Positions 55,841 through 64,000 of a stretch of 64,000 nucleotides of DNA are shown piece by piece (the first letter of the stretch is position 1; the number at the start of each line of letters is the position of its first letter). Position numbers and translations under genes: made by a program. The notes below the pieces were generated by a model. It searched no databases, was not told the DNA's origin, and saw only the letters and a list, made by a program, of their open reading frames with translations. Location: positions 1-64,000 of the forward strand of contig CAYZDV010000001.1 of assembly GCA_964477275.1 (NCBI GenBank), read 5' to 3'. Source of the stretch: CAYZDV01 sp964477275 (GTDB taxonomy: Bacteria; Acidobacteriota; Aminicenantia; Aminicenantales; Aminicenantaceae).

Positions 55841-57469
55841 ATGAAGCCGAAAGCCGCATTTCTGGTTATTCTGTTGGGGGCATGTGTTCTGCTCTTTTCT
55901 GCCTCCGGTCCTGCCCGAGTCGGGCCGACCTACGCCATTGTCGGCTGCACGGTCGTCCCGGTCTCCGCCCCCCCTTTGGAGAACGGTGTCATCATTGTCC
56001 GCAGCGGGCTGATTGAATCCCTGGGTCCTGCCGAAAAGGTGGCTGTTCCCGAGGATGCCGAGGTCATCGAGGCCAAGGGACTCTTCGCGTATCCCGGCCT
56101 GATCGATGCTCTCTCCAGTCATTTTCTTGAAGTGCCCAAGGAGGAGAGGCCGGCTGAGAGAATCCAGAGGGCAGCAATGGCAGAACCCGTGGAAAAGGAC
56201 TGGGCAGAGCAGGTAGCCATCATGGCCTTCAAGCTGTTAAAGCCCAAGAAAGCGGACGTGGAAAACCTGCACAGGGCCGGGATCACCACGGTGCTGGTGG
56301 CGCCGGAGAGGAGCATCTACGCCGGTCAGAGCGTGCTGTTGAACGTCAACGGCGAAGAGATAAGGCCCATGGTCATCCGCAATCCCGTGGCCCTCCATGT
56401 CCATTTCGCCACGGAACGGAGAATCTACCCCTCCAGCCTGATGGGAACCATGGCCTTTCTCAGGCAGTCTTTTATGGATGCCGAACACTACTCGCTCCAC
56501 AAAACGCAGTTTTTAAGGTCTTCTTTGGGCGTCAAAAGGCCCGAATACGACCCTTACCTGGAGGCCCTCCTGCCGTATGTGGTGGAGAAAAAACCGGTGT
56601 TTTTCCATTGTGCCAACCAGGAAGACATCAAACGCGCCATCCGGCTCATCAAGGAGTTCCGTCTCACCGCCGTTCTCAGCGGGGCAAATGAAGCCTGGAG
56701 GGTCGCTTCCCTGGTCAAGGAAGCGAATGTCCCTCTCCTCATCACCCTGGATTTCAGACCGCCCTCGACCAGCATTTATGCCCGCCAGGATGAAGAAACG
56801 AAAAAGAAAGCCGAAGAAGAGGTCTATCCGGCCAATGCTGCCCGTCTCCACCAGGAGGGAATCTCCTTCGGGCTGGTCTCCCTGGGCCTCCGAAACGCAT
56901 CAGCCATTCCGTCCGGCATCCAGAAGGCCTTGAAAGCCGGGCTGCCCGGGGAACAAGCCCTGAAGGCAATGACAATCATCCCTGCTCGCCTGTTAGGAGT
57001 GAGCGGGTTTCTGGGGAGCCTTGAGCCGGGAAAAGCGGCCAACATCGTTCTGACCGATGGCGAGATTTTCGCAGAGAAGACAAAGGTCAAAAGAGTGTTT
57101 GTTGACGGGCTCTCATTCGACGTCAAAGAACCTCCCAGGGGGACTGAAGCGGCCACGGTGAATGTCTCCGGAAAATGGAAAGCGACGGTTTCAGGGCCGA
57201 TGGGCGAGATGGAAATGACCGTCGATCTGGTGCAGGAGGGGAATGCCGTCAGCGGATTGATTTTTTCTGATTTCGGCCGATGGGAAATCAGCGACGGGAT
57301 GCTGAGCGGCAAATCTCTCTCTTTCCTGCTCTCTGTGGTCATCATGGGAGAAACAATGGAGATGTCATTTATCGGGACAGCGGAAAAGGATACCCTGGAA
57401 GGAACAATCTCGTTTGAAGGCGGGTCGGCCCGGCTGAGGGCCACCCGGATCCCTGATCAAGAACTGTGA
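55841..57469 (+). CDS. Exported amidohydrolase-fold protein lacking metal-binding HxH
   Basis: ATG 55841 follows AAAGGAGGAAC and begins a signal peptide (KPKAAFLVILLGACVLLFSA). The N-terminal beta domain (YAIVGCTVVPVSAPPLENGV) and barrel are those of imidazolonepropionase-like amidohydrolases, but the strand that should end GxIDxHxH reads GLIDALSSHFLE. The later metal residues are also unclear (VFFHCANQED and SFGLVSLG in place of the usual Asp). The composite site GSLEPGKAANIVLTDGE is kept. Residues of about 435-542 add a lipocalin-like beta domain (GKWKATVSGPMGEMEMTVDL). It may be a non-catalytic partner of the intact enzyme coded next, 13 bases downstream. Confidence 0.85.
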   Translation: MKPKAAFLVILLGACVLLFSASGPARVGPTYAIVGCTVVPVSAPPLENGVIIVRSGLIESLGPAEKVAVPEDAEVIEAKGLFAYPGLIDALSSHFLEVPKEERPAERIQRAAMAEPVEKDWAEQVAIMAFKLLKPKKADVENLHRAGITTVLVAPERSIYAGQSVLLNVNGEEIRPMVIRNPVALHVHFATERRIYPSSLMGTMAFLRQSFMDAEHYSLHKTQFLRSSLGVKRPEYDPYLEALLPYVVEKKPVFFHCANQEDIKRAIRLIKEFRLTAVLSGANEAWRVASLVKEANVPLLITLDFRPPSTSIYARQDEETKKKAEEEVYPANAARLHQEGISFGLVSLGLRNASAIPSGIQKALKAGLPGEQALKAMTIIPARLLGVSGFLGSLEPGKAANIVLTDGEIFAEKTKVKRVFVDGLSFDVKEPPRGTEAATVNVSGKWKATVSGPMGEMEMTVDLVQEGNAVSGLIFSDFGRWEISDGMLSGKSLSFLLSVVIMGETMEMSFIGTAEKDTLEGTISFEGGSARLRATRIPDQEL

Positions 57470-57482
57470 AGGAGGCGTGATG

Positions 57483-58799
57483 ATGAAAAGAACAAAGATC
57501 AGACTCACACTCGGCGTATGCCTTCTTTTGATTTTCTCCGGCTTCTCTTCCGGGCAGGACCTTTTGATCAAAAACGGAACAGTGCTGACCGTGACCGGGG
57601 GAACGATGGAAAGCGGGGATATCCTGATCAGGGGAGGAGTTATCCAGAAAATCGGAAAAAACCTCCCGGTCCCGGCGGGAATAAAAGTCATCGATGCAAG
57701 CGGAAAATACGTCATGCCGGGAATCATCGATTCCCATACCCACATCGCGCTCACCGGCACCAACGAGAGCTCGGAGGCGATCACCCCCGAGGTCAGGATG
57801 CGGGATGTGGTGGATGCCGAAGACCCGTCCATCTACACGGCTCTCTCCGGCGGTGTGACCATGGTCCACACCATGCACGGCAGCGGGAACCCGATCGGAG
57901 GCGAGAATATCGTCCTCAAGATGAAATGGGGAAAAACCGCTGAGGAAATGCTCGTTCCAGAGGCTTACAGGACACTCAAGTTCGCCCTGGGTGAAAATCC
58001 CAAACAGGCGAATGTCTTCGCACTCGGAACACCCCGTTATCCCCAGACCCGGATGGGCGTCAACGCCATCATCCGCCGGGAATTTTTAAAGGCTAAAAAT
58101 TACATGGAGCAGTGGGAGAGGCATGAAAAGCTGATAAAATCCAAAAAGGCACCGAGGAACCTCATCCCGCCCCGCAGGGACCTCCGCATGGAGCAGCTGG
58201 CGGACATGCTCAGAGGAAAAATGCTGGCCCGCTGTCATACCTACCGGGCCGACGAGACTCTGGAGTTCATCAAGCTTTCCAAAGAGCTCGGGTTCAAAAT
58301 CGCCTGTTTCGAGCACGCCTCAGAAGCCTTCAAGATCACCAGGGAGCTGGCTGAAGAAGGCATCGGCATCTCCATCTTTCTCGACAACTGGGCGTATAAA
58401 GTGGAAGCCTCCGAAGGGATTGCCTATAACGCGGCATACTGCACACAGAAGGGCGTGCTGGTCTCCATCAACTCCGACAGCGGGGAAAGGATCAGGCGCC
58501 TGTTCAACGACGCGGGCAAAGCCATAAAGTACGGCGGCCTCTCTGAGGAAGATTGCCTGAAGCTCATCACCATCAACCCGGCCATCCAGCTCGGGGTGGA
58601 GAAGATCGCCGGAAGCCTGGAAGAGGGAAAGCACGGCGATATCGCCATCTTCAGTGAACACCCGCTCTCCGCCTACACTCTCTGTGAGATGACCATCATC
58701 GAGGGCAACGTTTATTTTGACCGGACCCAACACCTGAAAGAACGCGAGGAAATGGAGAAGAAAAAAACCGAAAAAGAGAAAAAGGGAGGGATAAAATGA
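57483..58799 (+). CDS. Exported amidohydrolase with intact metal site
   Basis: Two ATGs (57480 and 57483) follow AAGGAGG; spacing favours 57483. The leader is KRTKIRLTLGVCLLLIFSGF. The metal motif is present: MPGIIDSHTHIALTGTNES. LARCHTYRADETLEFIKLS gives the next His, ACFEHASEAFKI another, and SINSDSGERIRR the catalytic Asp. GSLEEGKHGDIAIFSEHPLS closes the composite domain. It belongs to the imidazolonepropionase/prolidase-like group and probably cleaves small amides or peptides in the periplasm. The stop overlaps the start of the next gene (ATGA). It is flanked on both sides by paralogs that lack the HxH. Confidence 0.88.
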   Translation: MKRTKIRLTLGVCLLLIFSGFSSGQDLLIKNGTVLTVTGGTMESGDILIRGGVIQKIGKNLPVPAGIKVIDASGKYVMPGIIDSHTHIALTGTNESSEAITPEVRMRDVVDAEDPSIYTALSGGVTMVHTMHGSGNPIGGENIVLKMKWGKTAEEMLVPEAYRTLKFALGENPKQANVFALGTPRYPQTRMGVNAIIRREFLKAKNYMEQWERHEKLIKSKKAPRNLIPPRRDLRMEQLADMLRGKMLARCHTYRADETLEFIKLSKELGFKIACFEHASEAFKITRELAEEGIGISIFLDNWAYKVEASEGIAYNAAYCTQKGVLVSINSDSGERIRRLFNDAGKAIKYGGLSEEDCLKLITINPAIQLGVEKIAGSLEEGKHGDIAIFSEHPLSAYTLCEMTIIEGNVYFDRTQHLKEREEMEKKKTEKEKKGGIK

Positions 58800-60070
58800 C
58801 CAGGAAAATCCTGACTCTCGTCCTGGCTCTCATGTTCTGCGCTGCCTTTAGCTGGGCAGCTGAGAAGGCACCACGGATGATTGCCATAAAAGGCGCAACC
58901 ATCATCCCTGTCGTCGGAGAGGATATTCCCTCTGGAACAATCCTCGTCAAAAACGGAAAAATTGAAGCTGTGGGAAAGGATATTCCCATTCCTCCTGAGG
59001 CAGAGGTCATCGATGGCAGGGGCCTTTTCGCTTATCCCGGCCTGATCGACAGCTCCTGTTATCTGGGCCTTTCTGAAATCGGGGCAGTGCGGGCCACAGT
59101 CGACTCCAGCGAGACAGGCTCCTTCAACCCCCAGGTCAGAGCCGTGGAGGCGCTCCGGCCGGACTCCATGCACATCCCCATAGCCAGATCAAATGGCATC
59201 ACGGCGGCCGTCGTTACGCCTTCCGGCGGGGTCATTTCCGGACAGGCCGGCCTGATCAAGCTCTCTGGCTGGACACCCGGGGAAATGGTGGTGAAGAATC
59301 CTGTGGCCATGCTCATTCAATTCCCCTCGCTGCCGCGATTCAGAAGAGGGGAGGCCCAGGCTCCGGAAGATATTTCCAAACGAATCAGCGAGCTGAAGCA
59401 GATGCTGAACGAGGCCCGCTATTATCAAAAGCGGAAACAGACGGCGCAGAAAAACCTTCTCCTCCCGCTCCCGGGATTCGATGAACGGCTGGAGTTCCTT
59501 CTTCCCGTGGTCAACGGCCAGCTCCCGGTGATGATTGCCGTCCATACGGACGGGGATATCAGGGCGGCCATCCGGTTTGTCGAGGAGGAAGAACTCAAGG
59601 CCGTCTTCTTCGGAGTCAGCGACGGATGGAAGGTGGCCGAGGAGATCAAAAAATCCGGAATCCCCGTTGTTTTTGGCTCTCTGAATGCCATGCCTACCCG
59701 GTGGGAGGATGGCTATGATGCCATCTACAGGAATCCCTCGGTCCTGGCCAGGGCAGGGGTCAAGTTCGCTTTTTCTTCCCAGAGTGCAAGCCTGGCCAAG
59801 GACCTGCCCTACCATGCGGCAAAAGCAGCCGCCTTCGGACTGGACCGGAGAGAGGCTCTCAAGGGAGTGACCATCTATCCGGCCGAGATATTCGGATTGG
59901 CGGACATGATGGGAAGCCTGGAGAAGGGCAAAACCGCCAACATCGTCCTGGCCGACGGCGACATTCTCGAGCTTCGGACCCGTATCGAGAAGGTCTTTAT
60001 CGACGGAGAGGAAATCGACCTTTCCAACAGGTACACCGAACTCCTCGAGAAACACAAGAAGAGGGATTAA
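58796..60070 (+). CDS. Exported amidohydrolase-fold protein lacking metal-binding HxH (second copy)
   Basis: It starts inside the stop of the preceding gene and has its own leader (TRKILTLVLALMFCAAFSWA). The barrel start reads GLFAYPGLIDSSCYLGLSEIG, with no HxH, much like the first gene of the run (GLFAYPGLIDALSSHF). The later segments PVMIAVHTDGDIRAAIRFV and GVKFAFSSQSAS align with metal-ligand strands of active members but without the full set of His and Asp. FGLADMMGSLEKGKTANIVL is conserved. It lacks the extra C-terminal beta domain of the first gene. Length 424. Coupled translation with the intact enzyme suggests a complex. Confidence 0.85.
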   Translation: MTRKILTLVLALMFCAAFSWAAEKAPRMIAIKGATIIPVVGEDIPSGTILVKNGKIEAVGKDIPIPPEAEVIDGRGLFAYPGLIDSSCYLGLSEIGAVRATVDSSETGSFNPQVRAVEALRPDSMHIPIARSNGITAAVVTPSGGVISGQAGLIKLSGWTPGEMVVKNPVAMLIQFPSLPRFRRGEAQAPEDISKRISELKQMLNEARYYQKRKQTAQKNLLLPLPGFDERLEFLLPVVNGQLPVMIAVHTDGDIRAAIRFVEEEELKAVFFGVSDGWKVAEEIKKSGIPVVFGSLNAMPTRWEDGYDAIYRNPSVLARAGVKFAFSSQSASLAKDLPYHAAKAAAFGLDRREALKGVTIYPAEIFGLADMMGSLEKGKTANIVLADGDILELRTRIEKVFIDGEEIDLSNRYTELLEKHKKRD

Positions 60071-60126
60071 GCCAGGGGAACATCTCTCCTGGAATGTCCC
60101 TTTTTCAGAATAGAAAAGGAGGCGCC

Positions 60127-61953
60127 ATGAGAAGAACGGCTGTGTATTTTCGCATTTTTTTGATCACGGCTATCGTCTTTTTCTCCGGGGTCCACAGCGC
60201 GGGTCAACCAGGAGAGGAAACTCTTTATGATGTTCTGATCAAAAACGCCAGAGTGTTTGACGGTTCTCTTGAACCTGCTTTTAAAGCCGACGTGGCGGTC
60301 AGGGAGGGAGTTATCGTCAAAGTAGAAAAATCGATTACCGGCCCGGCAAAAAAGGTGATCAACGCCAAGGGGCTCTATGTCATTCCTGGATTCATCGACC
60401 TCCACACCCATGTCGACGGCGGGATGTATTTCCCCGAGAACAGAGCCTGCCTGAACTACCTCAGGCAGGGAGTGACCACGGTCGTTGTCGGCCAGTGCGG
60501 CTCGAGTGCCTGGCCGATCTTCGAGAAGGCCGAAGACCTGATGAAGCGCTGGTCAGAGGAGGGGGTCGGCCCGAATGCCGCCCTCCTGGTCGGGCATGGA
60601 ACGGTCAGAGAAATTGTCCTGGGCATGGAAGACCGGGAACCGACGCCCGAAGAGCTGGAGGAAATGAAGTCTCTGGTCCGGGAGGCCATGGAGCAGGGAG
60701 CCCACGGGCTTTCCACCGGCCTCGTCTATCTTCCTGGAAGCTTCGCCAGGACGGATGAGGTCGTGGAACTGGCCGGGGTTATTGCGCCTTACGGCGGGAT
60801 CTACCATACCCATATCCGGGATGAGAGGAACCGGCTGGTCGAGGCCATCAAGGAGGCGATTGAAATCTCCGAACGTTCGGCCGCGCCGGTCCATATCTCC
60901 CACTTCAAGGTCATGGAAAAGCCGAACTGGGGGCTGGTGAAAGAAGCCTGCGCGGTTATCGAGGACGCCCGGGCAAGAGGCCTGAAAGTCACCGCCGACC
61001 AGTATCCCTACCAGTTCTCCAGCGGCTATCCCTACATGAGCCTGATTCCCCGCTCGGCATGGGCGGGAAGAGAGGAGAGCAACAGTGAGCGGCTCTCTTC
61101 GGCGGACATCGAGGAGATTTTTGACCATCTCCGGGATGAGCACCTGCTGAGTCTTTACAAAAAAGTCACGCCCCATATTCCGCTCTCCGAGCATCATCTC
61201 CAGTTCCTGGAGGCATTGCCCAGAAAAAGTCTGGTCCGGCTCGTCGGTCAGAGTTTGATCCACATGAGCAATTTCCGCGGCCCGGGGAACGCGAGGGAAA
61301 GGATGCTCTTTTTGGAACGGATGAAAAACCCGCAGGAGGCCGAGAAAATCCGAGTTCAGGTCCGTTCTTTCGTCGTGGACAGAGTCGGCCCGGAAAACTT
61401 CATGGTGGCCATCAGTGCGGAAAAAAACCTGGAGGGCAAGTCCCTGCTGCAGGCGGCAGCCATAAAGAGGAAATCCGTCGAGGACACCGCCATTGAGCTG
61501 GAACTCCAGGGAGCGAGATGCATTCCCTTCCGGATGTCCGAACAGGACATCGAATACATCATGAACAAGGATTATGTGGGCACAGGAAGCGATGGCACAG
61601 CGCCTTTTTACGGCATCGGCCTGACCCACATCCGATCCTATTCGACCTTCCTCCATAAAATCAAGAAGTACGCCCTGGAGAGGAAAGCGGTCTCCCTTCC
61701 CCATGTCATCCGTTCCCAGACCTCCCTCGCTGCTCAAATCATGAACTGGGAAGATAGAGGCTGGATCAGGGAGGGCTGCAAAGCGGACATCGGTGTTCTG
61801 GACCTGAATAACATCAAAACCGAAACCTCTATTTCTAATCCTCATGTGTACAGCCAGGGAGTGGAATATCTGCTGGTCAACGGCGAGATTGTGCTGGACA
61901 AGGGAGAATGGACGGGAAAGCTTCCCGGCCAGGTGATCAGGCTGAAAAAATGA
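60127..61953 (+). CDS. Exported N-acyl-D-amino-acid deacylase (D-aminoacylase)
   Basis: ATG 60127 follows AAAGGAGGCGCC; a leader (TAVYFRIFLITAIVFFSGVH) follows. His93 and His95 lie in GFIDLHTHVDGGMYF. Further landmarks are VTTVVVGQCGSS, VYLPGSFARTDEVVELAGV, HTHIRDERNRLVEAIKEA, PVHISHFKVMEKPNWG and VGTGSDGTAPFYG with the catalytic Asp. These are the D-aminoacylase subfamily markers. It would free D-amino acids from N-acyl forms such as peptidoglycan-derived compounds, or act on N-acyl-D-glutamate. Length 608. It is the last gene of the amidohydrolase run and converges with the MFS gene. Confidence 0.9.
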   Translation: MRRTAVYFRIFLITAIVFFSGVHSAGQPGEETLYDVLIKNARVFDGSLEPAFKADVAVREGVIVKVEKSITGPAKKVINAKGLYVIPGFIDLHTHVDGGMYFPENRACLNYLRQGVTTVVVGQCGSSAWPIFEKAEDLMKRWSEEGVGPNAALLVGHGTVREIVLGMEDREPTPEELEEMKSLVREAMEQGAHGLSTGLVYLPGSFARTDEVVELAGVIAPYGGIYHTHIRDERNRLVEAIKEAIEISERSAAPVHISHFKVMEKPNWGLVKEACAVIEDARARGLKVTADQYPYQFSSGYPYMSLIPRSAWAGREESNSERLSSADIEEIFDHLRDEHLLSLYKKVTPHIPLSEHHLQFLEALPRKSLVRLVGQSLIHMSNFRGPGNARERMLFLERMKNPQEAEKIRVQVRSFVVDRVGPENFMVAISAEKNLEGKSLLQAAAIKRKSVEDTAIELELQGARCIPFRMSEQDIEYIMNKDYVGTGSDGTAPFYGIGLTHIRSYSTFLHKIKKYALERKAVSLPHVIRSQTSLAAQIMNWEDRGWIREGCKADIGVLDLNNIKTETSISNPHVYSQGVEYLLVNGEIVLDKGEWTGKLPGQVIRLKK

Positions 61954-61970
61954 CGTTTCTTTGAGGCTGG

Positions 61971-63149
61971 CTATCCAGCGAAGAGGAAGCTCTTTTCCTT
62001 CTGCAGCGGGTTTTTCAGCAGGTAAAAGAGAGCGATCAAGGTGCCCACTCCTCCCAGAAAAAGAAAAGGCGAATGGATTCCGAACCGGTCCGAAAGAACG
62101 CCGGCGATGATGACCACCGAGGCGCCGGAGAGCATCTGGACGTTGGCGGCCAGGCTGAAGGCCTGCGCCTGGGCCGGGGCTGGAACATTGTCCCCGACAA
62201 AAGACTGAAATCCGGGATAGATGAGAAAAAGGAAAGTCCCGAAGAGAATCAGGCTGACCACCGCCAGCTTGACGAATGGAGCCAGGCCCAGCAGGTAACT
62301 GAACGCAGTTGCGCCCACAAAAGCCACCAGGGAGACTTTCGAGCGGCCGAACCTGCGGCTCAAGAACCCGAACAGATAGGTGATGACCGTTCCGATGCCG
62401 ATCCAGAGGGCCAGATAAAGCCCCGTCTGCCCCAGAGGGACCTGAAACCGGTGATTGAGCAGGGAGGGAGCGAAGAAAATGGTGATTCCCCAGCAGGCTC
62501 CGCCAAAGGCAAAGCCGGGAATATAGCGGCGGATACGCTTCAGGGTTTTTATCCAGGAATGGAAGTCCGGAATGTAGGGCTCTTTGACCGCGGAGGAGAT
62601 TTTTCTGACGGTCAAAAAGCTCACCGTCCCCAGAAAAAACCCCGCCAGCGCCCAGACATATAGAGGTGTTTTCCAGTCCATGGTCTGGGCCAGGTAGCCG
62701 GAAGAGATGAAGGCTGCCAGAACTCCCAGGTTTCCCGAACCGCTCTGGATTCCCATGGAGCGGTCGAGACCCTGGCTGGCATGAGTTTTCGAAACCCACG
62801 CGACACCCAATGTGTGGTAGAAGCTGTTGAATACTCTCATTACAAGATAGACAATAAGGAAAGAGGCAAAAGCCGACGTCAGGGTCATCGAAAAAAGAGC
62901 GAGACAGATGCCCACATAGCTGACAAAGAGGATCGTTTTGTATTCAAAGCGGTGGGAGGCATTGGCGATAATGATCTGAAAGAGGAAGGTGACGAGCAAC
63001 CCCAGGTTGGAGAGGAGGCCGATGTGGAAGTACTTTTTGATGATGAGCTGCTGGCTGTAGAGAAGGGGGAAAACCATGGGAACGGTCACCGTGGCCGCGT
63101 CGTTGAGAGCATGGAAAAGCGAGGCAGAAAAGAGGATTTTCTTTCTCAT
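61971..63149 (-). CDS. MFS transporter
   Basis: This 392-residue protein has about twelve hydrophobic helices (for example IVYLVMRVFNSFYHTLGVAW and VSLILFGTFLFLIYPGFQSF). The loop after helix 2 and the FLSRRFGRSKVSLVAF loop between the halves fit the major facilitator superfamily. NDAATVTVPMVFPLLYSQQL near the N-terminus resembles the fosmidomycin-resistance-like group. The substrate cannot be read. It is divergent from the glycosylasparaginase gene and convergent with the D-aminoacylase gene. Confidence 0.85.
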   Translation of the reverse strand: MRKKILFSASLFHALNDAATVTVPMVFPLLYSQQLIIKKYFHIGLLSNLGLLVTFLFQIIIANASHRFEYKTILFVSYVGICLALFSMTLTSAFASFLIVYLVMRVFNSFYHTLGVAWVSKTHASQGLDRSMGIQSGSGNLGVLAAFISSGYLAQTMDWKTPLYVWALAGFFLGTVSFLTVRKISSAVKEPYIPDFHSWIKTLKRIRRYIPGFAFGGACWGITIFFAPSLLNHRFQVPLGQTGLYLALWIGIGTVITYLFGFLSRRFGRSKVSLVAFVGATAFSYLLGLAPFVKLAVVSLILFGTFLFLIYPGFQSFVGDNVPAPAQAQAFSLAANVQMLSGASVVIIAGVLSDRFGIHSPFLFLGGVGTLIALFYLLKNPLQKEKSFLFAG

Positions 63150-63278
63150 TCTTAAGGGAAAAGGGATTTATAACCCACGACCTCTGAATTGTCAATTGCC
63201 AGGCCTGCTGGAAAAGGAGTTGCGTCTCCGATGCAAATTCTGTAAGTTATAAAAAAGCTGCAATGGCAAGGAGGCAGG

Positions 63279-64000
63279 ATGAAAGACAAGTTCTCAAGAA
63301 GAGATTTTCTCAAAGCCGGAATCGGAGCCGGAGCGGCCGCTGTATTGAGCGGAGGGAAGAACTTTATCGAAGGAGCCCAGGAACAGGGGAGAGTGGTGGT
63401 AGTGGCCAGCAGCAACGGGCTGAGAGCCACGGCAAAAGCCATGGAGCTTCTCCGCCAGGGAAAGGACCCCCTGGATGCGGTCATCACGGGAGTCAACATC
63501 GTCGAAGACGACCCCAATGACAGGTCCGTGGGATACGGAGGCCTCCCCAACGAGGAGGGGGTTGTGGAGCTGGATGCCTCGGTCATGCACGGTCCGACCC
63601 ATAATGCCGGGGCGGTGGCCTGCCTGAGAAACATCAAGAATCCCTCCAGGGTGGCCAGACTGGTCATGGAAAGGACCGACCATTGCCTTCTCGTCGGAGA
63701 AGGAGCCCTGAAGTTTGCCAGAGCTCACGGGTTCAAGGAGGAAGACCTGCTGACAGAGCGAGCCAGGGAAATATGGCTTCGCCGCAAAGAAACTCTCTCG
63801 GAGAGAGATTTCTGGTTTTCTCCCCGCAAGGAAGTGGCGGGAGAATTCGCCCCTTTTTTCGAGAACAACGGGACGATCAACTGCTGCGCCATCGATGCCC
63901 GGGGCAACCTTGTCGGAGCGACCACCACAAGCGGATTCTTCTTCAAGATTCCTGGCCGGGTGGGAGACTCACCGATCATCGGGGCTGGCCTTTATGTGGA
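63279..64000 (+). CDS. Tat-exported N4-(beta-N-acetylglucosaminyl)-L-asparaginase (partial, runs off right edge)
   Basis: AAGGAGG precedes the ATG at 63279. The N-terminus KFSRRDFLKAGIGAGAAAVL is a textbook Tat signal. The Ntn-hydrolase body has SVGYGGLPNEEGVVELDASV, MHGPTHNAGAVACLRNIKNP, and the autoprocessing site near NGTINCCAIDARG, where Thr becomes the N-terminal nucleophile of the beta chain; glycosylasparaginases usually read HDTIG there. ATTTSGFFFKIPGRVGDSP and IIGAGLYV follow. It cleaves the GlcNAc-Asn bond of N-glycopeptides. About 240 codons are visible; roughly 100 more are expected beyond the window. Confidence 0.9.
   Translation, partial: MKDKFSRRDFLKAGIGAGAAAVLSGGKNFIEGAQEQGRVVVVASSNGLRATAKAMELLRQGKDPLDAVITGVNIVEDDPNDRSVGYGGLPNEEGVVELDASVMHGPTHNAGAVACLRNIKNPSRVARLVMERTDHCLLVGEGALKFARAHGFKEEDLLTERAREIWLRRKETLSERDFWFSPRKEVAGEFAPFFENNGTINCCAIDARGNLVGATTTSGFFFKIPGRVGDSPIIGAGLYV

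Noticed and set aside
60553..62799. A 748-codon open frame on the minus strand
   Set aside because: It runs antisense through the D-aminoacylase gene and out of frame through the MFS gene, both well supported. The translated sequence is low in hydrophobic order and matches no family.

Overview
The window looks like chromosomal DNA of an anaerobic, Gram-negative, saccharolytic and proteolytic heterotroph. The gene content recalls Candidatus Aminicenantes or another Acidobacteriota-type lineage. That placement is an inference from gene content only: a TolB-linked Ser/Thr kinase, an S9 peptidase, amidohydrolase clusters, many exported glycoside hydrolases, radical-SAM enzymes and a DUF3078 outer-membrane barrel. 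Shine-Dalgarno sites of the AGGAGG type precede many genes. I saw no rRNA, tRNA, CRISPR array, phage gene or intact transposase. Layout. 1-6 kb: a left-truncated Ser/Thr kinase, a repeat-rich gap, a small secreted protein, a membrane diguanylate cyclase and an exported S9 peptidase. 6-16.8 kb: an RraA-like gene diverges from a block with a GH3 enzyme, two tandem phosphohexomutases (the first lacking its catalytic residues), NagB, NagA, a DUF3078 barrel and a GH29 fucosidase; this reads as glycan and amino-sugar use. 16.8-23.2 kb: remnants of a GH29 and a GH2 gene, a hydroxyproline dehydratase of the proline racemase family, an anaerobic sulfatase maturase and a LacZ-type GH2 enzyme. 23.2-25 kb: ApbE with a NusG-II-domain protein. 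25.6-32.9 kb: a DoxX protein, two Gfo/Idh/MocA oxidoreductases, a nucleoside/sugar-type permease, a lipoprotein that fuses a sugar isomerase-like TIM barrel to a DUF1080 domain, and a DUF1460 amidase; this is a good candidate for an extracytoplasmic 3-keto-glycoside pathway. 33-41 kb: a broken GH31 chimera, a GDPD-like protein, DUF4416, then a minus-strand run of M20 peptidase, aminotransferase, SerA, DUF1015 and cysteine desulfurase (serine/cysteine metabolism). 41-48 kb: a membrane-anchored reductive-dehalogenase-like Fe-S protein, a beta-propeller/transglutaminase protein, a Tat-exported class V aminotransferase, a kynureninase-like enzyme and a radical-SAM enzyme with a Tat-like leader. 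48-55.8 kb: a GH63-like glucosidase, a ComA-like phosphosulfolactate synthase, an HPr-kinase-like ATPase, a sulfatase-fold/TPR protein and UbiE. 55.8-64 kb: four exported amidohydrolases (two without the metal-binding HxH), an MFS transporter and a Tat-exported glycosylasparaginase that runs off the right edge. Scattered between genes are at least four families of short, partly palindromic repeats (called A, B, C and D here). Several sit at the edges of gene remnants, which suggests that they mark past rearrangements. The most interesting candidates for new biology are the 25.6-31.9 kb keto-glycoside locus, the dead/live phosphomutase pair, the amidohydrolase quartet and the repeat families.
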